From: Synergistaceae bacterium
Lineage (GTDB): Bacteria > Synergistota > Synergistia > Synergistales > Synergistaceae
Assembly: GCA_030523725.1 (NCBI GenBank)
Contig: JAUNHV010000001.1
Location: forward strand, 186,001 to 250,000
Length of the DNA: 64,000 nt
Direction: 5' to 3'
The notes below the pieces were generated by a model that was given only the letters and a program-made list of their open reading frames with translations, was not told the origin of the DNA and searched no databases. Position 1 is the first letter of the stretch. Each line of letters begins with the position of its first letter. A program made the translations under genes and the position numbers. Below are positions 55,319 to 64,000 of the stretch, piece after piece.

Positions 55319-56032
55319 TTATTTATTATTTGAAACTATTGAACCAATTTCCATGCCGTCAACAAGCAATTTTTGCAAATTTCCTTTTTGACGAACGTCA
55401 AAAACTATTATAGGTATGTTGTTGTCTTGGCAAAGCGAAAATGCTACTGTATCCATAACCTTTAACCTTTTTGATATTGCTTCATCAAATGTTAATGTAG
55501 GCAGTTTTACAGCGTCAGTAAATTTGTTTGGATCCTTGTCATAAACACCATCAACCTTTGTAGCTTTAATTATGCAGTCCACACCAATTTCAGATGCACG
55601 CAAAGCAGCTGCTGTATCTGTTGAAAAATATGGGGAGCCAATTCCAGCACCGAATATGACAATTCGCCCCTTTTCTAGATGGCGAATAGCACGACGTCTG
55701 ATGTAAGTTTCTGCCACCTGCTTCATTTCTATTGCAGACTGCACTCTAACTTCTGCTCCAAAACTCTCCAGCGCATTCTGCAAGGCAAGTGCATTTATCA
55801 CCGTGCCAAGCATTCCCATGTGGTCTGCCTGCACACGCTCAAACTTTTTAGTTTGAGCACCACGGATGATATTTCCACCACCAACAACCATTGCAATTTG
55901 AACACCGTTTTTTGCGACCTCAGCAATCTGCCTGCACATTGTAGCAATAGAATCATAATCCAGTCCAAAATGCTCATTACCAGCTAAAATTTCACCAGAT
56001 AATTTTAATAAAACTCTTTTATACTTTGTCAT
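55319..56032 (-). CDS. pyrH: UMP kinase
   Basis: Makes UDP from [44 protein letters not shown] and the YDKDPNKF segment are all family marks. 237 residues. Preceded by a hairpin after tsf that may reduce read-through. Confidence 0.96.
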   Translation of the reverse strand: MTKYKRVLLKLSGEILAGNEHFGLDYDSIATMCRQIAEVAKNGVQIAMVVGGGNIIRGAQTKKFERVQADHMGMLGTVINALALQNALESFGAEVRVQSAIEMKQVAETYIRRRAIRHLEKGRIVIFGAGIGSPYFSTDTAAALRASEIGVDCIIKATKVDGVYDKDPNKFTDAVKLPTLTFDEAISKRLKVMDTVAFSLCQDNNIPIIVFDVRQKGNLQKLLVDGMEIGSIVSNNK

Positions 56033-56051
56033 TTTATTACCTTCACAATTT

Positions 56052-56081
56052 TATAAAAATGGCGAGGAAGTTATCCTCGCC
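56052..56081 (-). terminator. Attenuating hairpin between tsf and pyrH
   Basis: Perfect 8-bp GC-rich stem GGCGAGGA / TCCTCGCC (56061-56068, 56074-56081). On the minus strand it is followed by ATTTTTAT. It would lower pyrH-frr expression relative to rpsB-tsf, as in E. coli. Confidence 0.75.
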
Positions 56082-56092
56082 AATCAAAAATC

Positions 56093-56689
56093 TTAGCCAC
56101 CAATTGAGAAACGTGCAAAACGACGAGCAACGATGTTCTCACCGATTTTTGCAATGTTTTCAATAATCAAATCTTTAATCTTAAGATCAGGATTTCTCAC
56201 ATATTTCTGCTCAAGCAAGCAGTTTTCCTCATAATACTTGGCTAGCTTGCCTTCTGCAATACGCTCAAGCATTGCTTCTGGCTTGCCCTCTTCACGAGCC
56301 TGTGCCATAATGACTTCCTTCTCGTGGTCAAGTTCTGATTGTGGAACGTCTTCTGGTCTCACATAGCTTGGATTTGCTGCTGCAATGTGCATTGCAATCT
56401 CGTGACCAAGTGCATTAAAGTCATCTGTTCTTGCAACAAAGTCTGTTTCGCAGTTAAGTTCAAGCAAAACAGCTAACTTTGCTCCATTATGAACGTAGGT
56501 GAAAATTCTGCCTTCAGAGGCATTTCTTTCTGCCTTCTTTGCAGCCTTTGCAAGACCTTTTTCACGCAAAAAGTCACAAGCTTTATCCATATCTCCATCG
56601 CAAGCAACAAGTGCTTTTTTGCAATCCATCATTCCAACTTGTGTTCTGGCACGAAGCTCAGACACCATTGATGCGGTAATCTCTGCCAT
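56093..56689 (-). CDS. tsf: Elongation factor Ts, short form
   Basis: Nucleotide exchange factor for EF-Tu. The UBA-like start MVSELRARTQVGMMDCKKAL and the core segment ELNCETDFVARTDDF are clear. At 198 residues it is the short form (only one core subdomain, as in Thermus), not the 290-residue form. It follows rpsB by about 25 nt. Confidence 0.95.
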   Translation of the reverse strand: MAEITASMVSELRARTQVGMMDCKKALVACDGDMDKACDFLREKGLAKAAKKAERNASEGRIFTYVHNGAKLAVLLELNCETDFVARTDDFNALGHEIAMHIAAANPSYVRPEDVPQSELDHEKEVIMAQAREEGKPEAMLERIAEGKLAKYYEENCLLEQKYVRNPDLKIKDLIIENIAKIGENIVARRFARFSIGG

Positions 56690-56713
56690 GATTATTCTCC
56701 TTAATTTGTTATA

Positions 56714-57523
56714 TTATGCTTCAACTGTTTCTTTTGGTTCAGCTTCAGTAGCTTCGGCTTCGGTTGTAACTTCTGCATCTGCCTTTGGCTTGTCTACTTC
56801 CACCTTAGCTTCAGCTGGCTGCTCAATCTGTTGAGCATCAATTCCTTGCTTGCCTTCAATGAAAGCATTGGCCATTGCAGCAACAATAAGCTCAATTGCT
56901 CTAATAGCATCGTCATTGCCTGGAATCGGAAAATCAATTGGGTCTGGGTCACAGTTTGTATCAATAATAGCAATTACAGGAATGCCAAGTTTCTTTGCTT
57001 CCCTTACTGCATTCTCTTCACGATGAGGATCAATAACAAAAAGAACATCTGGAATGTTGTTCATTTCCTTGATGCCAACGAGATACTTCTCGAGCTTGTC
57101 TTTCTCTTTGAGCATTGTGACGATTTCTTTCTTTGGATACTTGTTGATGCTACCATCCTCAACTGCACACTCAATCTCTTTCATCTTCTGCACACGCTTC
57201 TGAATGGTTGCAAAGTTTGTTAAGAGACCGCCCAACCAACGCTGATTGATGTAAAACTGACCGCAACGTGCTGCTTCATCACGAATAGGATCCTGTGCCT
57301 GACGCTTTGTACCGACAAAGAGAACAGTGCCACCCTCTTTTGCGACTTCGCGAACAAAGTCATAGGCCTTTTCAAGTCCTTTGACTGTCTTCTGCAAGTC
57401 AATGATGTAAATTCCGTTACGCTCCGTGAAAATGAATGGTTTCATTTTCGGATTCCAACGTCTTGTCTGGTGACCAAAGTGCACACCAGATTCAAGAAGT
57501 TGCTTCATACTTACCACTGCCAT
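56714..57523 (-). CDS. rpsB: 30S ribosomal protein S2
   Basis: [29 protein letters not shown] and the late [20 protein letters not shown] are diagnostic. About 40 residues of A/E/K-rich tail follow the family core. ATG at 57523 has AGGAGGAAA upstream; a frame open 18 codons further is leader sequence. 269 residues. Confidence 0.96.
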   Translation of the reverse strand: MAVVSMKQLLESGVHFGHQTRRWNPKMKPFIFTERNGIYIIDLQKTVKGLEKAYDFVREVAKEGGTVLFVGTKRQAQDPIRDEAARCGQFYINQRWLGGLLTNFATIQKRVQKMKEIECAVEDGSINKYPKKEIVTMLKEKDKLEKYLVGIKEMNNIPDVLFVIDPHREENAVREAKKLGIPVIAIIDTNCDPDPIDFPIPGNDDAIRAIELIVAAMANAFIEGKQGIDAQQIEQPAEAKVEVDKPKADAEVTTEAEATEAEPKETVEA

Positions 57524-57562
57524 GATATTTCCTCCTTTGTTTTCTCCTCCGAGAATTTCAAC

Positions 57563-57598
57563 TTCAAACTTCCCCACTTCGTGGGAACAAAATTTGAA
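57563..57598 (-). promoter_or_regulatory. rpsB leader hairpin
   Basis: Nested inverted repeat in the rpsB 5' leader: outer TTCAAA/TTTGAA and inner CCCAC/GTGGG around a short loop, 40-75 nt before the ATG. It could be a site for S2 feedback control, but no known leader family could be matched by eye. Confidence 0.5.
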
Positions 57599-57632
57599 TC
57601 CGTTCTCGTGTGTTTTTACTACACAGCGGGAA

Positions 57633-57641
57633 ATTATACCA
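57633..57641 (-). promoter_or_regulatory. rpsB promoter (extended -10)
   Basis: Minus strand TGGTATAAT, with no good -35. It gives a leader of about 100 nt containing the hairpin at 57563-57598. The rest of the rpsB-csp spacer is AT-rich and featureless apart from the csp terminator. Confidence 0.6.
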
Positions 57642-57727
57642 CAAATAATGAATTTTTGTTGAAATTATTTATTTTATTTGTGTTTTATTTGTGGTTATGA
57701 TAATTTTATTACTTTTGTTGGTTTAAC

Positions 57728-57766
57728 AAAAAAAAACAAGAGACGCAATACATTCCACATCTCTTG
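57728..57766 (-). terminator. csp terminator
   Basis: On the minus strand, stem CAAGAGA / TCTCTTG with a 16-nt loop region, followed by nine T. About 40 nt after the csp stop. Confidence 0.8.
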
Positions 57767-57808
57767 CAAAATTAAGGTTCAATAACCTATAAAATTCTAT
57801 GCTATAAA

Positions 57809-58009
57809 TTACAGCTTCTGAACGTTAGTAGCCTGTGCGCCTTTGTCACCATCTGTGATATCAAAGCTCACTTTTTGACCTTCATCTAGTGTCTTGAAGC
57901 CATCGCCTTGGATTGCTGAAAAATGGACAAAAACATCATTTCCATCTTCTGTAGTAATGAATCCGTACCCCTTTGTAGCGTTGAACCATTTTACTGTTCC
58001 ATTAGCCAT
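57809..58009 (-). CDS. Cold shock domain protein
   Basis: 66-residue single-domain RNA chaperone. RNP1 [11 protein letters not shown] and RNP2 [10 protein letters not shown] are intact. ATG at 58009 (MANGTVKWF) has AGGAGG about 10 nt upstream; the frame's upstream codons are leader. Own promoter and terminator. Confidence 0.96.
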   Translation of the reverse strand: MANGTVKWFNATKGYGFITTEDGNDVFVHFSAIQGDGFKTLDEGQKVSFDITDGDKGAQATNVQKL

Positions 58010-58051
58010 GTTAAACGGAACCTCCTCGATAATATCCAACTACAAACTACG

Positions 58052-58093
58052 TAGTATTCAGAATACTATATATATTTTTTTTTAAATTGTCAA
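58052..58093 (-). promoter_or_regulatory. csp promoter with overlapping palindrome
   Basis: Minus strand TTGACA (58093-58088), 17 bp, TATAGT (58070-58065). A perfect 17-nt palindrome TAGTATTC-A-GAATACTA at 58052-58068 overlaps the -10 and the start region. It is either an operator or a 5' stem of the mRNA. Confidence 0.7.
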
Positions 58094-58168
58094 GCTTTTA
58101 TTATTTTTATTTTTTTGCTATTTACTGTTTTTTATTTTATATTATCTTTATATTATTTTTTTTTGAGT

Positions 58169-58234
58169 ACTGTTTTCCTAAACAGTTACAGTGTAATTTA
58201 TTTTAAAAATGAATACCAATAAAATAAATACACT
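58169..58234. repeat. Two inverted repeats in the argF-csp spacer
   Basis: First: ACTGTTT-TCCT-AAACAGT (58169-58186). Second: AGTGTAATTTATTTTA (58190-58205) against TAAAATAAATACACT (58220-58234), 15 pairs with one bulge. Neither is followed by a T run on the argF strand, so these are not typical terminators. The rest of the 290-nt spacer is AT-rich with no gene seen. Confidence 0.6.
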
Positions 58235-58298
58235 ACACTAAACTCCCCCACAGATATCAATTAAATTATCGTTGGTACCTAATTTTATTTGTTAAGTA

Positions 58299-59249
58299 CT
58301 AATCTGTAAAGCTTGCAACCATTACTGCCTTGATTGTATGCATCCTGTTTTCTGCTTCGTCAAAGACGTGCGAATATTTCGATTCAAATACTTCTTCTGT
58401 AACTTCATAACCTTTTACTGCTGGCAAACAATGTAGGAAGATAACATTGTCATTGCCAGTATTTTTTATCATTTCCATATTTATTTGGTAAGAAGAAAGA
58501 ATTGCTTTTCTTTCCGCAAGTTTTTCTTCCTCTCCCATGGAAGCCCAAACATCTGTGTAAAGTACATCAGCTCCACTTACACCCGTAACAGGATTATCTG
58601 TTAATGTAACTGTGCCACCGCTTGGTGTCTCTTCTGCAATTTTCTCACATTCTGCAACCAAATTTGCATCAGGGAAAAGCTCTTTTGGCGACACACAAAC
58701 ATAATGCAACCCCATTTTAACAGCACCAATCATAAGAGAATTTGACATATTATTTCTGCCGTCGCCAACATAAACAAAGCGAATTCCCTTGAGGTGTCCA
58801 AAGAGTTCTTTTATTGTGAGAAAATCTGCCAAGACTTGCGTTGGATGGTATTCATCTGTCAACCCGTTCCAAACTGGAACGCCAGAAAATTTGGCAAGTG
58901 CTTCAACTGTCTTTTGGCTAAATCCACGGAATTCAATTCCGTCAAACATACGCCCAAGCACACGTGCTGTGTCTTGTATATCTTCCTTGTGTCCAAGTTG
59001 GATATCGTTTTTGCCAAGATACTCCGCATTAGCCCCTTCGTCCTGTGCAGCAACTGTGAAAGCACAACGTGTGCGTGTTGAAGGTTTTTCAAAAATCAGC
59101 GCGATGTTTTTGCCATCCATAAGATGACCACACACACCGTTCTTTTTCTTTGCCTTCAGCTCCGCTGCTAAATCCAGTAAATATTCAATTTCACTTGGTG
59201 TATGGTGCTTTAATGTTAATAAATGCCTGCCTTTTAAAGATACTTTCAT
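58299..59249 (-). CDS. argF: Ornithine carbamoyltransferase
   Basis: Makes citrulline from ornithine and carbamoyl phosphate. The carbamoyl phosphate motif is [11 protein letters not shown], and the ornithine loop is [13 protein letters not shown]. 316 residues. It lies 23 nt after ispG with no terminator between, so it seems to be expressed with isoprenoid genes. No other arginine gene is in the window; anabolic or catabolic use is undecided. Confidence 0.94.
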   Translation of the reverse strand: MKVSLKGRHLLTLKHHTPSEIEYLLDLAAELKAKKKNGVCGHLMDGKNIALIFEKPSTRTRCAFTVAAQDEGANAEYLGKNDIQLGHKEDIQDTARVLGRMFDGIEFRGFSQKTVEALAKFSGVPVWNGLTDEYHPTQVLADFLTIKELFGHLKGIRFVYVGDGRNNMSNSLMIGAVKMGLHYVCVSPKELFPDANLVAECEKIAEETPSGGTVTLTDNPVTGVSGADVLYTDVWASMGEEEKLAERKAILSSYQINMEMIKNTGNDNVIFLHCLPAVKGYEVTEEVFESKYSHVFDEAENRMHTIKAVMVASFTD

Positions 59250-59272
59250 TTTTTACTCCAAATTCTATTTTG

Positions 59273-60322
59273 TTATTCAAATGTTTTGAGAATAGAAAGA
59301 ATTTTGTTTTCAAAATCAGATTCAGAAATTCTTTCAACAAATTTTCCCTTTTTGAAAATAATTAAGCCATCTGGACTTCCTGCAACGCCAAGGTTTGCCC
59401 CGCTCGCTTCTTTTGGTCCATTCACTTCGCACCCCATAACAGCAATCGTGAGTCCCTTGTATGAAGTTGGAGAAAGAATATTTCTCAAACGTTTGACAAG
59501 CTCAACAACAGAAGCTCTACGCCTGCCACAGGTCGGGCATGAAATAAGTTTCCATCCACGGCTTCTAAGCCCTAAAGATTGCAAAATGTTGTAGCCTGTT
59601 TCCACTTCCACGCTTGGATCATCAGACAAACTAACACGTATTGTGTCGCCAATTCCCTGTGCCAACATTTGGCTAATTCCAATTGCTCCTTGCACTACTC
59701 CGCTATTATCAGAGCCAGCCTCTGTTATGCCTATGTGAAAAGGAAAGGGATATTTTTGCGAAAGCAAATAATTTGCTCTAACTGTGTCTGCTATGTTTGA
59801 AGATTTTGCGGATAAAATCATATTATCAAACTTATAAGATAAAAGCATTTCTGCTTGTCTGTCAACTGCATAAAAAAGAGCAAGAGATCTGTCACCATTA
59901 GTCTCTGCAAGCTGAGCATTGTTTAGTGAACCGCCATTTGCCCCAATTCTTATTACGACTCCTTTATCTTTTGCCGTTTCAATCACACGAGAAAGCAAAT
60001 CTTTTTGAGTCATATTTCCAGGATTTATACGAATGGACTTTAGCCCAGCTTCAATTGCAGCAAGAGCAAGCTTTGGGTCAAAATGAATATCTGCCATAAG
60101 CTCTGGACGAGAATTTTTAACAACCTCTGCAAGATTATCCTTGAGCGAAATATCTGGAAAAGCAATGCGTATGATTTCACAACCCTCGCTATGTAACTTA
60201 TTGGCACTCTCAATGCAAGCAGAAACATCCGTCAAACGAGTCTTTAACATACTCTCAACACGTATAGGATTTTTTCCACCTACTGCAATGTTACCTATCT
60301 TAACACTTTGTATAGAAGCCAT
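59273..60322 (-). CDS. ispG: HMBPP synthase IspG (GcpE)
   Basis: Iron-sulfur enzyme of the MEP pathway. The cluster cysteines are in ISCPTCGRRRA and MGCEVNGPKEA. N-terminal VKIGNIAVGGKNPIRVESML and the barrel segment GLKSIRINPGN fit. 349 residues. Follows rseP by 13 nt. Confidence 0.95.
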   Translation of the reverse strand: MASIQSVKIGNIAVGGKNPIRVESMLKTRLTDVSACIESANKLHSEGCEIIRIAFPDISLKDNLAEVVKNSRPELMADIHFDPKLALAAIEAGLKSIRINPGNMTQKDLLSRVIETAKDKGVVIRIGANGGSLNNAQLAETNGDRSLALFYAVDRQAEMLLSYKFDNMILSAKSSNIADTVRANYLLSQKYPFPFHIGITEAGSDNSGVVQGAIGISQMLAQGIGDTIRVSLSDDPSVEVETGYNILQSLGLRSRGWKLISCPTCGRRRASVVELVKRLRNILSPTSYKGLTIAVMGCEVNGPKEASGANLGVAGSPDGLIIFKKGKFVERISESDFENKILSILKTFE

Positions 60323-60335
60323 TCTCTCACCTCAT

Positions 60336-61400
60336 TTATTTAAGAAAGAGTTTGTAAATATCAAATCCCGTAACCCAAATTACAAGGAGTATAAGCAAGA
60401 CAAAACCAATAAGATTTATTGTATTCTCATATTTTGCTGGCAATTTTTTGCCCGTTATCATTTCTGGCAATATAAATAAAATTCGTCCACCGTCCAACGC
60501 AGGAAATGGCAAGAGATTAAATATACCAAGGTTAAGATTAATCATTGCTATAAAGGCAACAAAACTCCAGAAGCCGGACGAAAAAGCATCCCCAGCCATA
60601 GTTGCAATTCCAACAGGTCCTGCTACATCAGCCTTGATTTTTCTTGTAATCATTTTGTAAATTCCAGTCAAAATTTCCTTTGTTCCCTCAAAAGCAAAGG
60701 ATAACGATGTCTTGCAGGATCTTAAGAAAGAATAACGCAAGTAACTAACAGAAATTCCTAATAGTCTTCTTCCGCTCTTCTCCACCACTTTTACATGTTT
60801 TGTAAGAATTTTGCTATTGTGCTCAAATGAAACTTCATAAATACTATTGGCTGGTATGTTTTCATTCATATTCTTGTAAATATCAGACCACACATGAAGT
60901 TGCTTTCCATTTATGGATAAAATTTTATCCCCCTTTACAATGCCTATTTCCATTGCAGGAGAACCATCCATCACATCACCAACAACAGTGCTCTTAAAAT
61001 TATATGTCCCGTGTGCAAAGAGGAAAAACGACATCAAAAGCCACGCAAGAAATATGTTTACCGTTGCTCCAGCTGCTAAAATACAAATTCTTTGTAATGG
61101 TGTTTTATTTGCGAATGACCTTTCTGGTGGAACATTTACTACATCATCGGCAATTTTTTCAGAATTTTCGTCATCCTCTTCGTCTCTATCTTCACCTTCA
61201 AGCTTTACATAACCACCAATAGGATAAGCACGAATGGAATATTGCGTTTCTTTCCCCTTTTTAGACCAGAGTAAATGTCCCATTCCAAAAGAAAATTCAT
61301 GAACATAAATATCAAAAATTTTGGCAACAAAAAAATGCCCAGCTTCGTGGGATATTACACAAATTGTTATAACAATCAAAAATGAAATAATGTTAATCAT
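60336..61400 (-). CDS. rseP: RseP/SpoIVFB-type site-2 protease
   Basis: Intramembrane metalloprotease. The zinc motif HEAGHFFVAK is at residues 18-27, and the second motif NLLPFPALDGGRILF is near 305. One PDZ domain lies at about 125-200 (GDVMDGSPAMEIGIVKGDKILSING). A very acidic loop at about 69-88 (EGEDRDEEDDENSEK) lies in the cytoplasmic region. 354 residues. Sits between dxr and ispG as in many bacteria. Confidence 0.94.
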   Translation of the reverse strand: MINIISFLIVITICVISHEAGHFFVAKIFDIYVHEFSFGMGHLLWSKKGKETQYSIRAYPIGGYVKLEGEDRDEEDDENSEKIADDVVNVPPERSFANKTPLQRICILAAGATVNIFLAWLLMSFFLFAHGTYNFKSTVVGDVMDGSPAMEIGIVKGDKILSINGKQLHVWSDIYKNMNENIPANSIYEVSFEHNSKILTKHVKVVEKSGRRLLGISVSYLRYSFLRSCKTSLSFAFEGTKEILTGIYKMITRKIKADVAGPVGIATMAGDAFSSGFWSFVAFIAMINLNLGIFNLLPFPALDGGRILFILPEMITGKKLPAKYENTINLIGFVLLILLVIWVTGFDIYKLFLK

Positions 61401-61401
61401 A

Positions 61402-62553
61402 TTAACTATTTATTGCCTCTTGTGCAAGGATTTTACCAGTTTCAACAAGTGCAATTGCATCCTCCAATGTATTTGGTGCACTTCCCTTGTAATTTGCAAA
61501 AACTTTATCAATCAAGGAACTAATCTCAAGAAATTTAATTTTCTCCTCAAGAAAAGCATTGACAGCAACTTCATCAGCACCAATCAAAAGAGAAGGATAA
61601 GCTCCCCCCATTTCCCCTGCTTGTCTGGCTAATTTGTAACAAGGAAAACGTGCTTCATCAATTTCTGTAAGGACTAAATTAAAATCAGACACAGGAAGTG
61701 GCGTAAGGTCTGTTTTATATACGGGAAGTCTCTTTGGATATGCCATTGCAGCTGCAGACGGCAAACGCATATCTGGCGTTGAAATCATTAACTTATATGT
61801 TCCGTCACAGAATTTTGCCATACCATGAATGTGAGATTTTGGATGAATAACACCTGCAACCTGTTCAGAGGACAAATCAAAAAGTCTCATTGCCTCAATA
61901 CATTCAATTCCTTTATTCATCAAGGTTGCACTGTCTATGGTGATTTTTGGTCCCATACTCCAGACAGGATGTGCAAGTGCCTGCTTAGGCGTAACATTTT
62001 GCATCTGTTCAAGGGTATAGTCTCTGAACGGACCGCCAGAAGCTGTGAGGTATACACGCAAAATTTCTTCCTTTGGTTCGTTTCTGATACATTGCCAAAC
62101 TGCACTATGCTCGCTGTCAACCGGTCGCAGTTGTGTAGAATATTTGACAAGTGGCATAACCCAAGGTCCAGCAACAACAATGCTTTCCTTGTTTGCAAGA
62201 CTAACATCAATTCCACGACTTAATGCTTTTTGTAATGCAATTATAGAATCTGTGCCCGAAGATGCAAAAACTGCATGATTTATTTCTGGCATCTCTACAA
62301 TTTCATCAGCTGCCTTTTGACCAGTTAATGTTACAAAACCATCGCAAGAAAATTTGCCATTGCTTGGTGTTGTCAAACACAGTACCTTTGCACCAAATTT
62401 CCTGCCAAGAGCTACAAGTTTTTCTTCGTTCTTTTGTGCAACAAGTGCATAGACAGAAAAGACATCTGGAAACTTTTCACAAATATCAAGAACAGAAGTG
62501 CCTACACTTCCCGTTGCGCCAAAAACTACCAGTGAAATTTTGGAGTTATACAT
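61402..62553 (-). CDS. dxr: 1-deoxy-D-xylulose 5-phosphate reductoisomerase
   Basis: First committed MEP step. NADPH-binding start VVFGATGSVGTSVLDIC. Also LANKESIVVAGPWVM, PVDSEHSAVWQC, TASGGPFRD and the metal/substrate segment DSATLMNKGIECIEA. 383 residues. One base separates its stop from the rseP start. Confidence 0.96.
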   Translation of the reverse strand: MYNSKISLVVFGATGSVGTSVLDICEKFPDVFSVYALVAQKNEEKLVALGRKFGAKVLCLTTPSNGKFSCDGFVTLTGQKAADEIVEMPEINHAVFASSGTDSIIALQKALSRGIDVSLANKESIVVAGPWVMPLVKYSTQLRPVDSEHSAVWQCIRNEPKEEILRVYLTASGGPFRDYTLEQMQNVTPKQALAHPVWSMGPKITIDSATLMNKGIECIEAMRLFDLSSEQVAGVIHPKSHIHGMAKFCDGTYKLMISTPDMRLPSAAAMAYPKRLPVYKTDLTPLPVSDFNLVLTEIDEARFPCYKLARQAGEMGGAYPSLLIGADEVAVNAFLEEKIKFLEISSLIDKVFANYKGSAPNTLEDAIALVETGKILAQEAINS

Positions 62554-62557
62554 GATC

Positions 62558-63439
62558 TTAAAAAATATTAATTATTGCAAAAAGCAGAAAAAAACTTGCT
62601 AAATTTAACAATACACTGTCAAATCTATCTAAGAAACCACCATGACCAGGCAGCAAATTACCAGAATCTTTTACGCCAAATTCTCTTTTTAGAAGACTTT
62701 CTGTCAAATCACCAATTTGCCCCAGCGTCCCACAAATAATTCCAATTGCAAAAATATAAGCAGGATTACATGCTCTAATTCCAATAACTGACAACATAAA
62801 AGCATAGATGAATGCTATAACAACACTACCAACAAACCCGGCAACTAATCCCTCTATAGATTTCTTCTCAGAAGTCATTGGTGCTAGTCTATGGCGACCA
62901 ATTGCACAACCGATAAAATAAGCAAATGTGTCACAAGCCCAAGTACAAAGAAAAATTGCTAGCATTAGTTGACGTGCAACAGAAGGAAACTTGTAGCAAT
63001 TTAAGAATATTAGCAAAATACACCATGGACAAACGATGAAAACAAGACCTAAAGTGTAAGCACCAGCCATCTCCACTGCCATGCTTTTTCCACTGTTTTC
63101 CCTAAGTAAAATTTGTTGAGTCATTGCTAGAAATGCTGTCAAAGATATAATGGACAAAAGTATGATTGTAGCTAAAGACAAATTTAGCCAAGTAAACTGA
63201 GAAGCAAGAAGCATGACTGCTGCCGAAACTAGCATAATTTTTAGATTAACAGCATATTTGGTTGATATCAATTTTGTATATTCATAGATAGAACAAAGTG
63301 CAATTCCACCAAATATAATCATGGCAAAATAGTTAGCCCACAAAATTGCTAACACAACTGAAATGACAACCACAACCGATGTAACTGTCCTTTCGTTCAA
63401 TGTAACAAAATTAGAAAATTTTTCTTTAAATTTTTCCAT
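62558..63439 (-). CDS. cdsA: Phosphatidate cytidylyltransferase
   Basis: Makes CDP-diacylglycerol. Eight or so membrane segments, and the C-terminal signature with LTESLLKREFGVKDSGNLLP followed by GHGGFLDRFD. Asp and Lys residues in CDTFAYFIGCAIGRHR and SEKKSIEGLVAG are conserved. 293 residues. The start overlaps uppS by 14 nt. Confidence 0.95.
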   Translation of the reverse strand: MEKFKEKFSNFVTLNERTVTSVVVVISVVLAILWANYFAMIIFGGIALCSIYEYTKLISTKYAVNLKIMLVSAAVMLLASQFTWLNLSLATIILLSIISLTAFLAMTQQILLRENSGKSMAVEMAGAYTLGLVFIVCPWCILLIFLNCYKFPSVARQLMLAIFLCTWACDTFAYFIGCAIGRHRLAPMTSEKKSIEGLVAGFVGSVVIAFIYAFMLSVIGIRACNPAYIFAIGIICGTLGQIGDLTESLLKREFGVKDSGNLLPGHGGFLDRFDSVLLNLASFFLLFAIINIF

Positions 63440-64000
63440 AACGCCTATTCCTCACTTTAAATGAATTAATTGCTTCATTCAAATCTTCCTTATTCATATC
63501 TGGCCAATATTTGTTTGTAAAATAAAGTTCACTATATGCTGCTTCCCATAGCAAGAAATTTGACAAACGTAGCTCACCGCTTGTTCTAATTATCAGATCA
63601 GGATCAGGGACATCTGGTAAATATAAATATTGTTGTAGTATGTTCTCTGTAAGTTCTATTTTGTTATTAAAATTATCAGATTTTATGATTTTATTAAACG
63701 CATCTAACAATTCTTGTCTTCCGCCATAATTAATACATGCTATAAGCTGAATACGACTATTATTTTTTGTTTTTTCCTCAGCTTCTAATAATGCATCACA
63801 AAGGGGCTTGGGTAACATGTTTACTCTACCAGAAACACGTAATCTAACACCTTCTTCATATAGCTCATTTAGCTTTGCAGCAAGATAATGTTTAAAAATT
63901 GCCATCAAACCTGACACTTCATTTTGTGGACGAGACCAATTCTCCGTAGAAAAGGCATAAAGCGATAGATACGGAATTTTTAAGTCAGCTGCTGCACGTA
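63426..64000 (-). CDS. uppS: Undecaprenyl diphosphate synthase, 5' end cut by the window
   Basis: cis-Prenyltransferase that makes the C55 lipid carrier. The frame is open to the right edge: it reads LKIPYLSLYAFSTENWSRPQ before the first in-window ATG, so about 50-60 N-terminal residues with the catalytic Asp lie outside. C-terminal RTSGELRLSNFLLWEAAYSELYF is diagnostic (the arginine-serine pyrophosphate site). First visible gene of the uppS-cdsA-dxr-rseP-ispG-argF unit. Confidence 0.95.
   Translation of the reverse strand, partial: RAAADLKIPYLSLYAFSTENWSRPQNEVSGLMAIFKHYLAAKLNELYEEGVRLRVSGRVNMLPKPLCDALLEAEEKTKNNSRIQLIACINYGGRQELLDAFNKIIKSDNFNNKIELTENILQQYLYLPDVPDPDLIIRTSGELRLSNFLLWEAAYSELYFTNKYWPDMNKEDLNEAINSFKVRNRRYGKI

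Overview
The window is AT-rich chromosomal DNA from a bacterium that looks like an outer-membrane-bearing Firmicute (Negativicutes-like). Evidence for a Firmicutes core: lepB-ylqF-rnhB-yraN-comM-dprA-topA-trmFO in that order, the rimP-nusA-ylxR-ylxQ-infB-rbfA-nrnA-truB-ribF cluster, a yvcK/rapZ pair, Gx and QueT type permease components, and SpoIID. Evidence for an outer membrane with lipid A: a nearly complete 4-amino-4-deoxy-L-arabinose (Ara4N) operon. The lineage is inferred from gene order and gene content only; no 16S rRNA gene is present.

Layout. 1-13.6 kb (+): SpoIID fragment, an in-frame DapF-LepB fusion, ylqF, rnhB, yraN, comM, an inserted sensor/transporter gene, dprA, topA, trmFO, closed by a bidirectional terminator. 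13.7-16.7 kb (-): mnmE, an acyltransferase gene and a zinc-ribbon DUF805 gene with ATGA overlaps. 16.8-25.7 kb (+): the arn genes T, B, C, A(formyltransferase), A(dehydrogenase), D, E/F-like, then rsmD, coaD, a Gx permease and a DUF3795 gene. 25.8-34.3 kb (+): tRNA-Ser(GCU), tRNA-Arg(ACG), the rimP-to-ribF translation cluster, tRNA-Ser(GGA). 34.3-44.6 kb (-): uvrC, serS, a membrane glycosyltransferase fusion, ybaB, recR, ispDF, guaB, xthA, queA. 44.6-46.1 kb (+): cysS. 46.2-52.4 kb (-): rapZ C-terminal domain, yvcK, gap, pgk, tpiA, a frameshifted polysaccharide deacetylase, a bactofilin. 52.4-54.7 kb (+): thioredoxin-like gene, queT, tRNA-Leu(CAG), a CPA2-type antiporter. 54.7-64 kb (-): uppS (cut by the window edge), cdsA, dxr, rseP, ispG, argF, csp, rpsB, tsf, pyrH, frr.

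Most genes are housekeeping: translation and ribosome assembly, tRNA modification, DNA repair and uptake, lower glycolysis, the MEP isoprenoid pathway feeding undecaprenyl phosphate and phospholipid synthesis, and envelope modification. No rRNA, CRISPR array, transposase, integrase or phage gene was seen.

Most notable irregularities: (1) a gene for a sensor domain fused to an MFS-like transporter lies between comM and dprA, flanked by two diverged copies of the comM/dprA junction, the first a decayed dprA start; (2) dapF and lepB are one open frame but the lepB Shine-Dalgarno and ATG survive inside it; (3) a polysaccharide deacetylase is split from its membrane anchor by a 12-A run; (4) uvrC lacks about 100 residues in the middle; (5) RapZ is reduced to its C-terminal domain next to a membrane-anchored YvcK; (6) a full Ara4N operon lies in an otherwise Firmicutes-type gene order.
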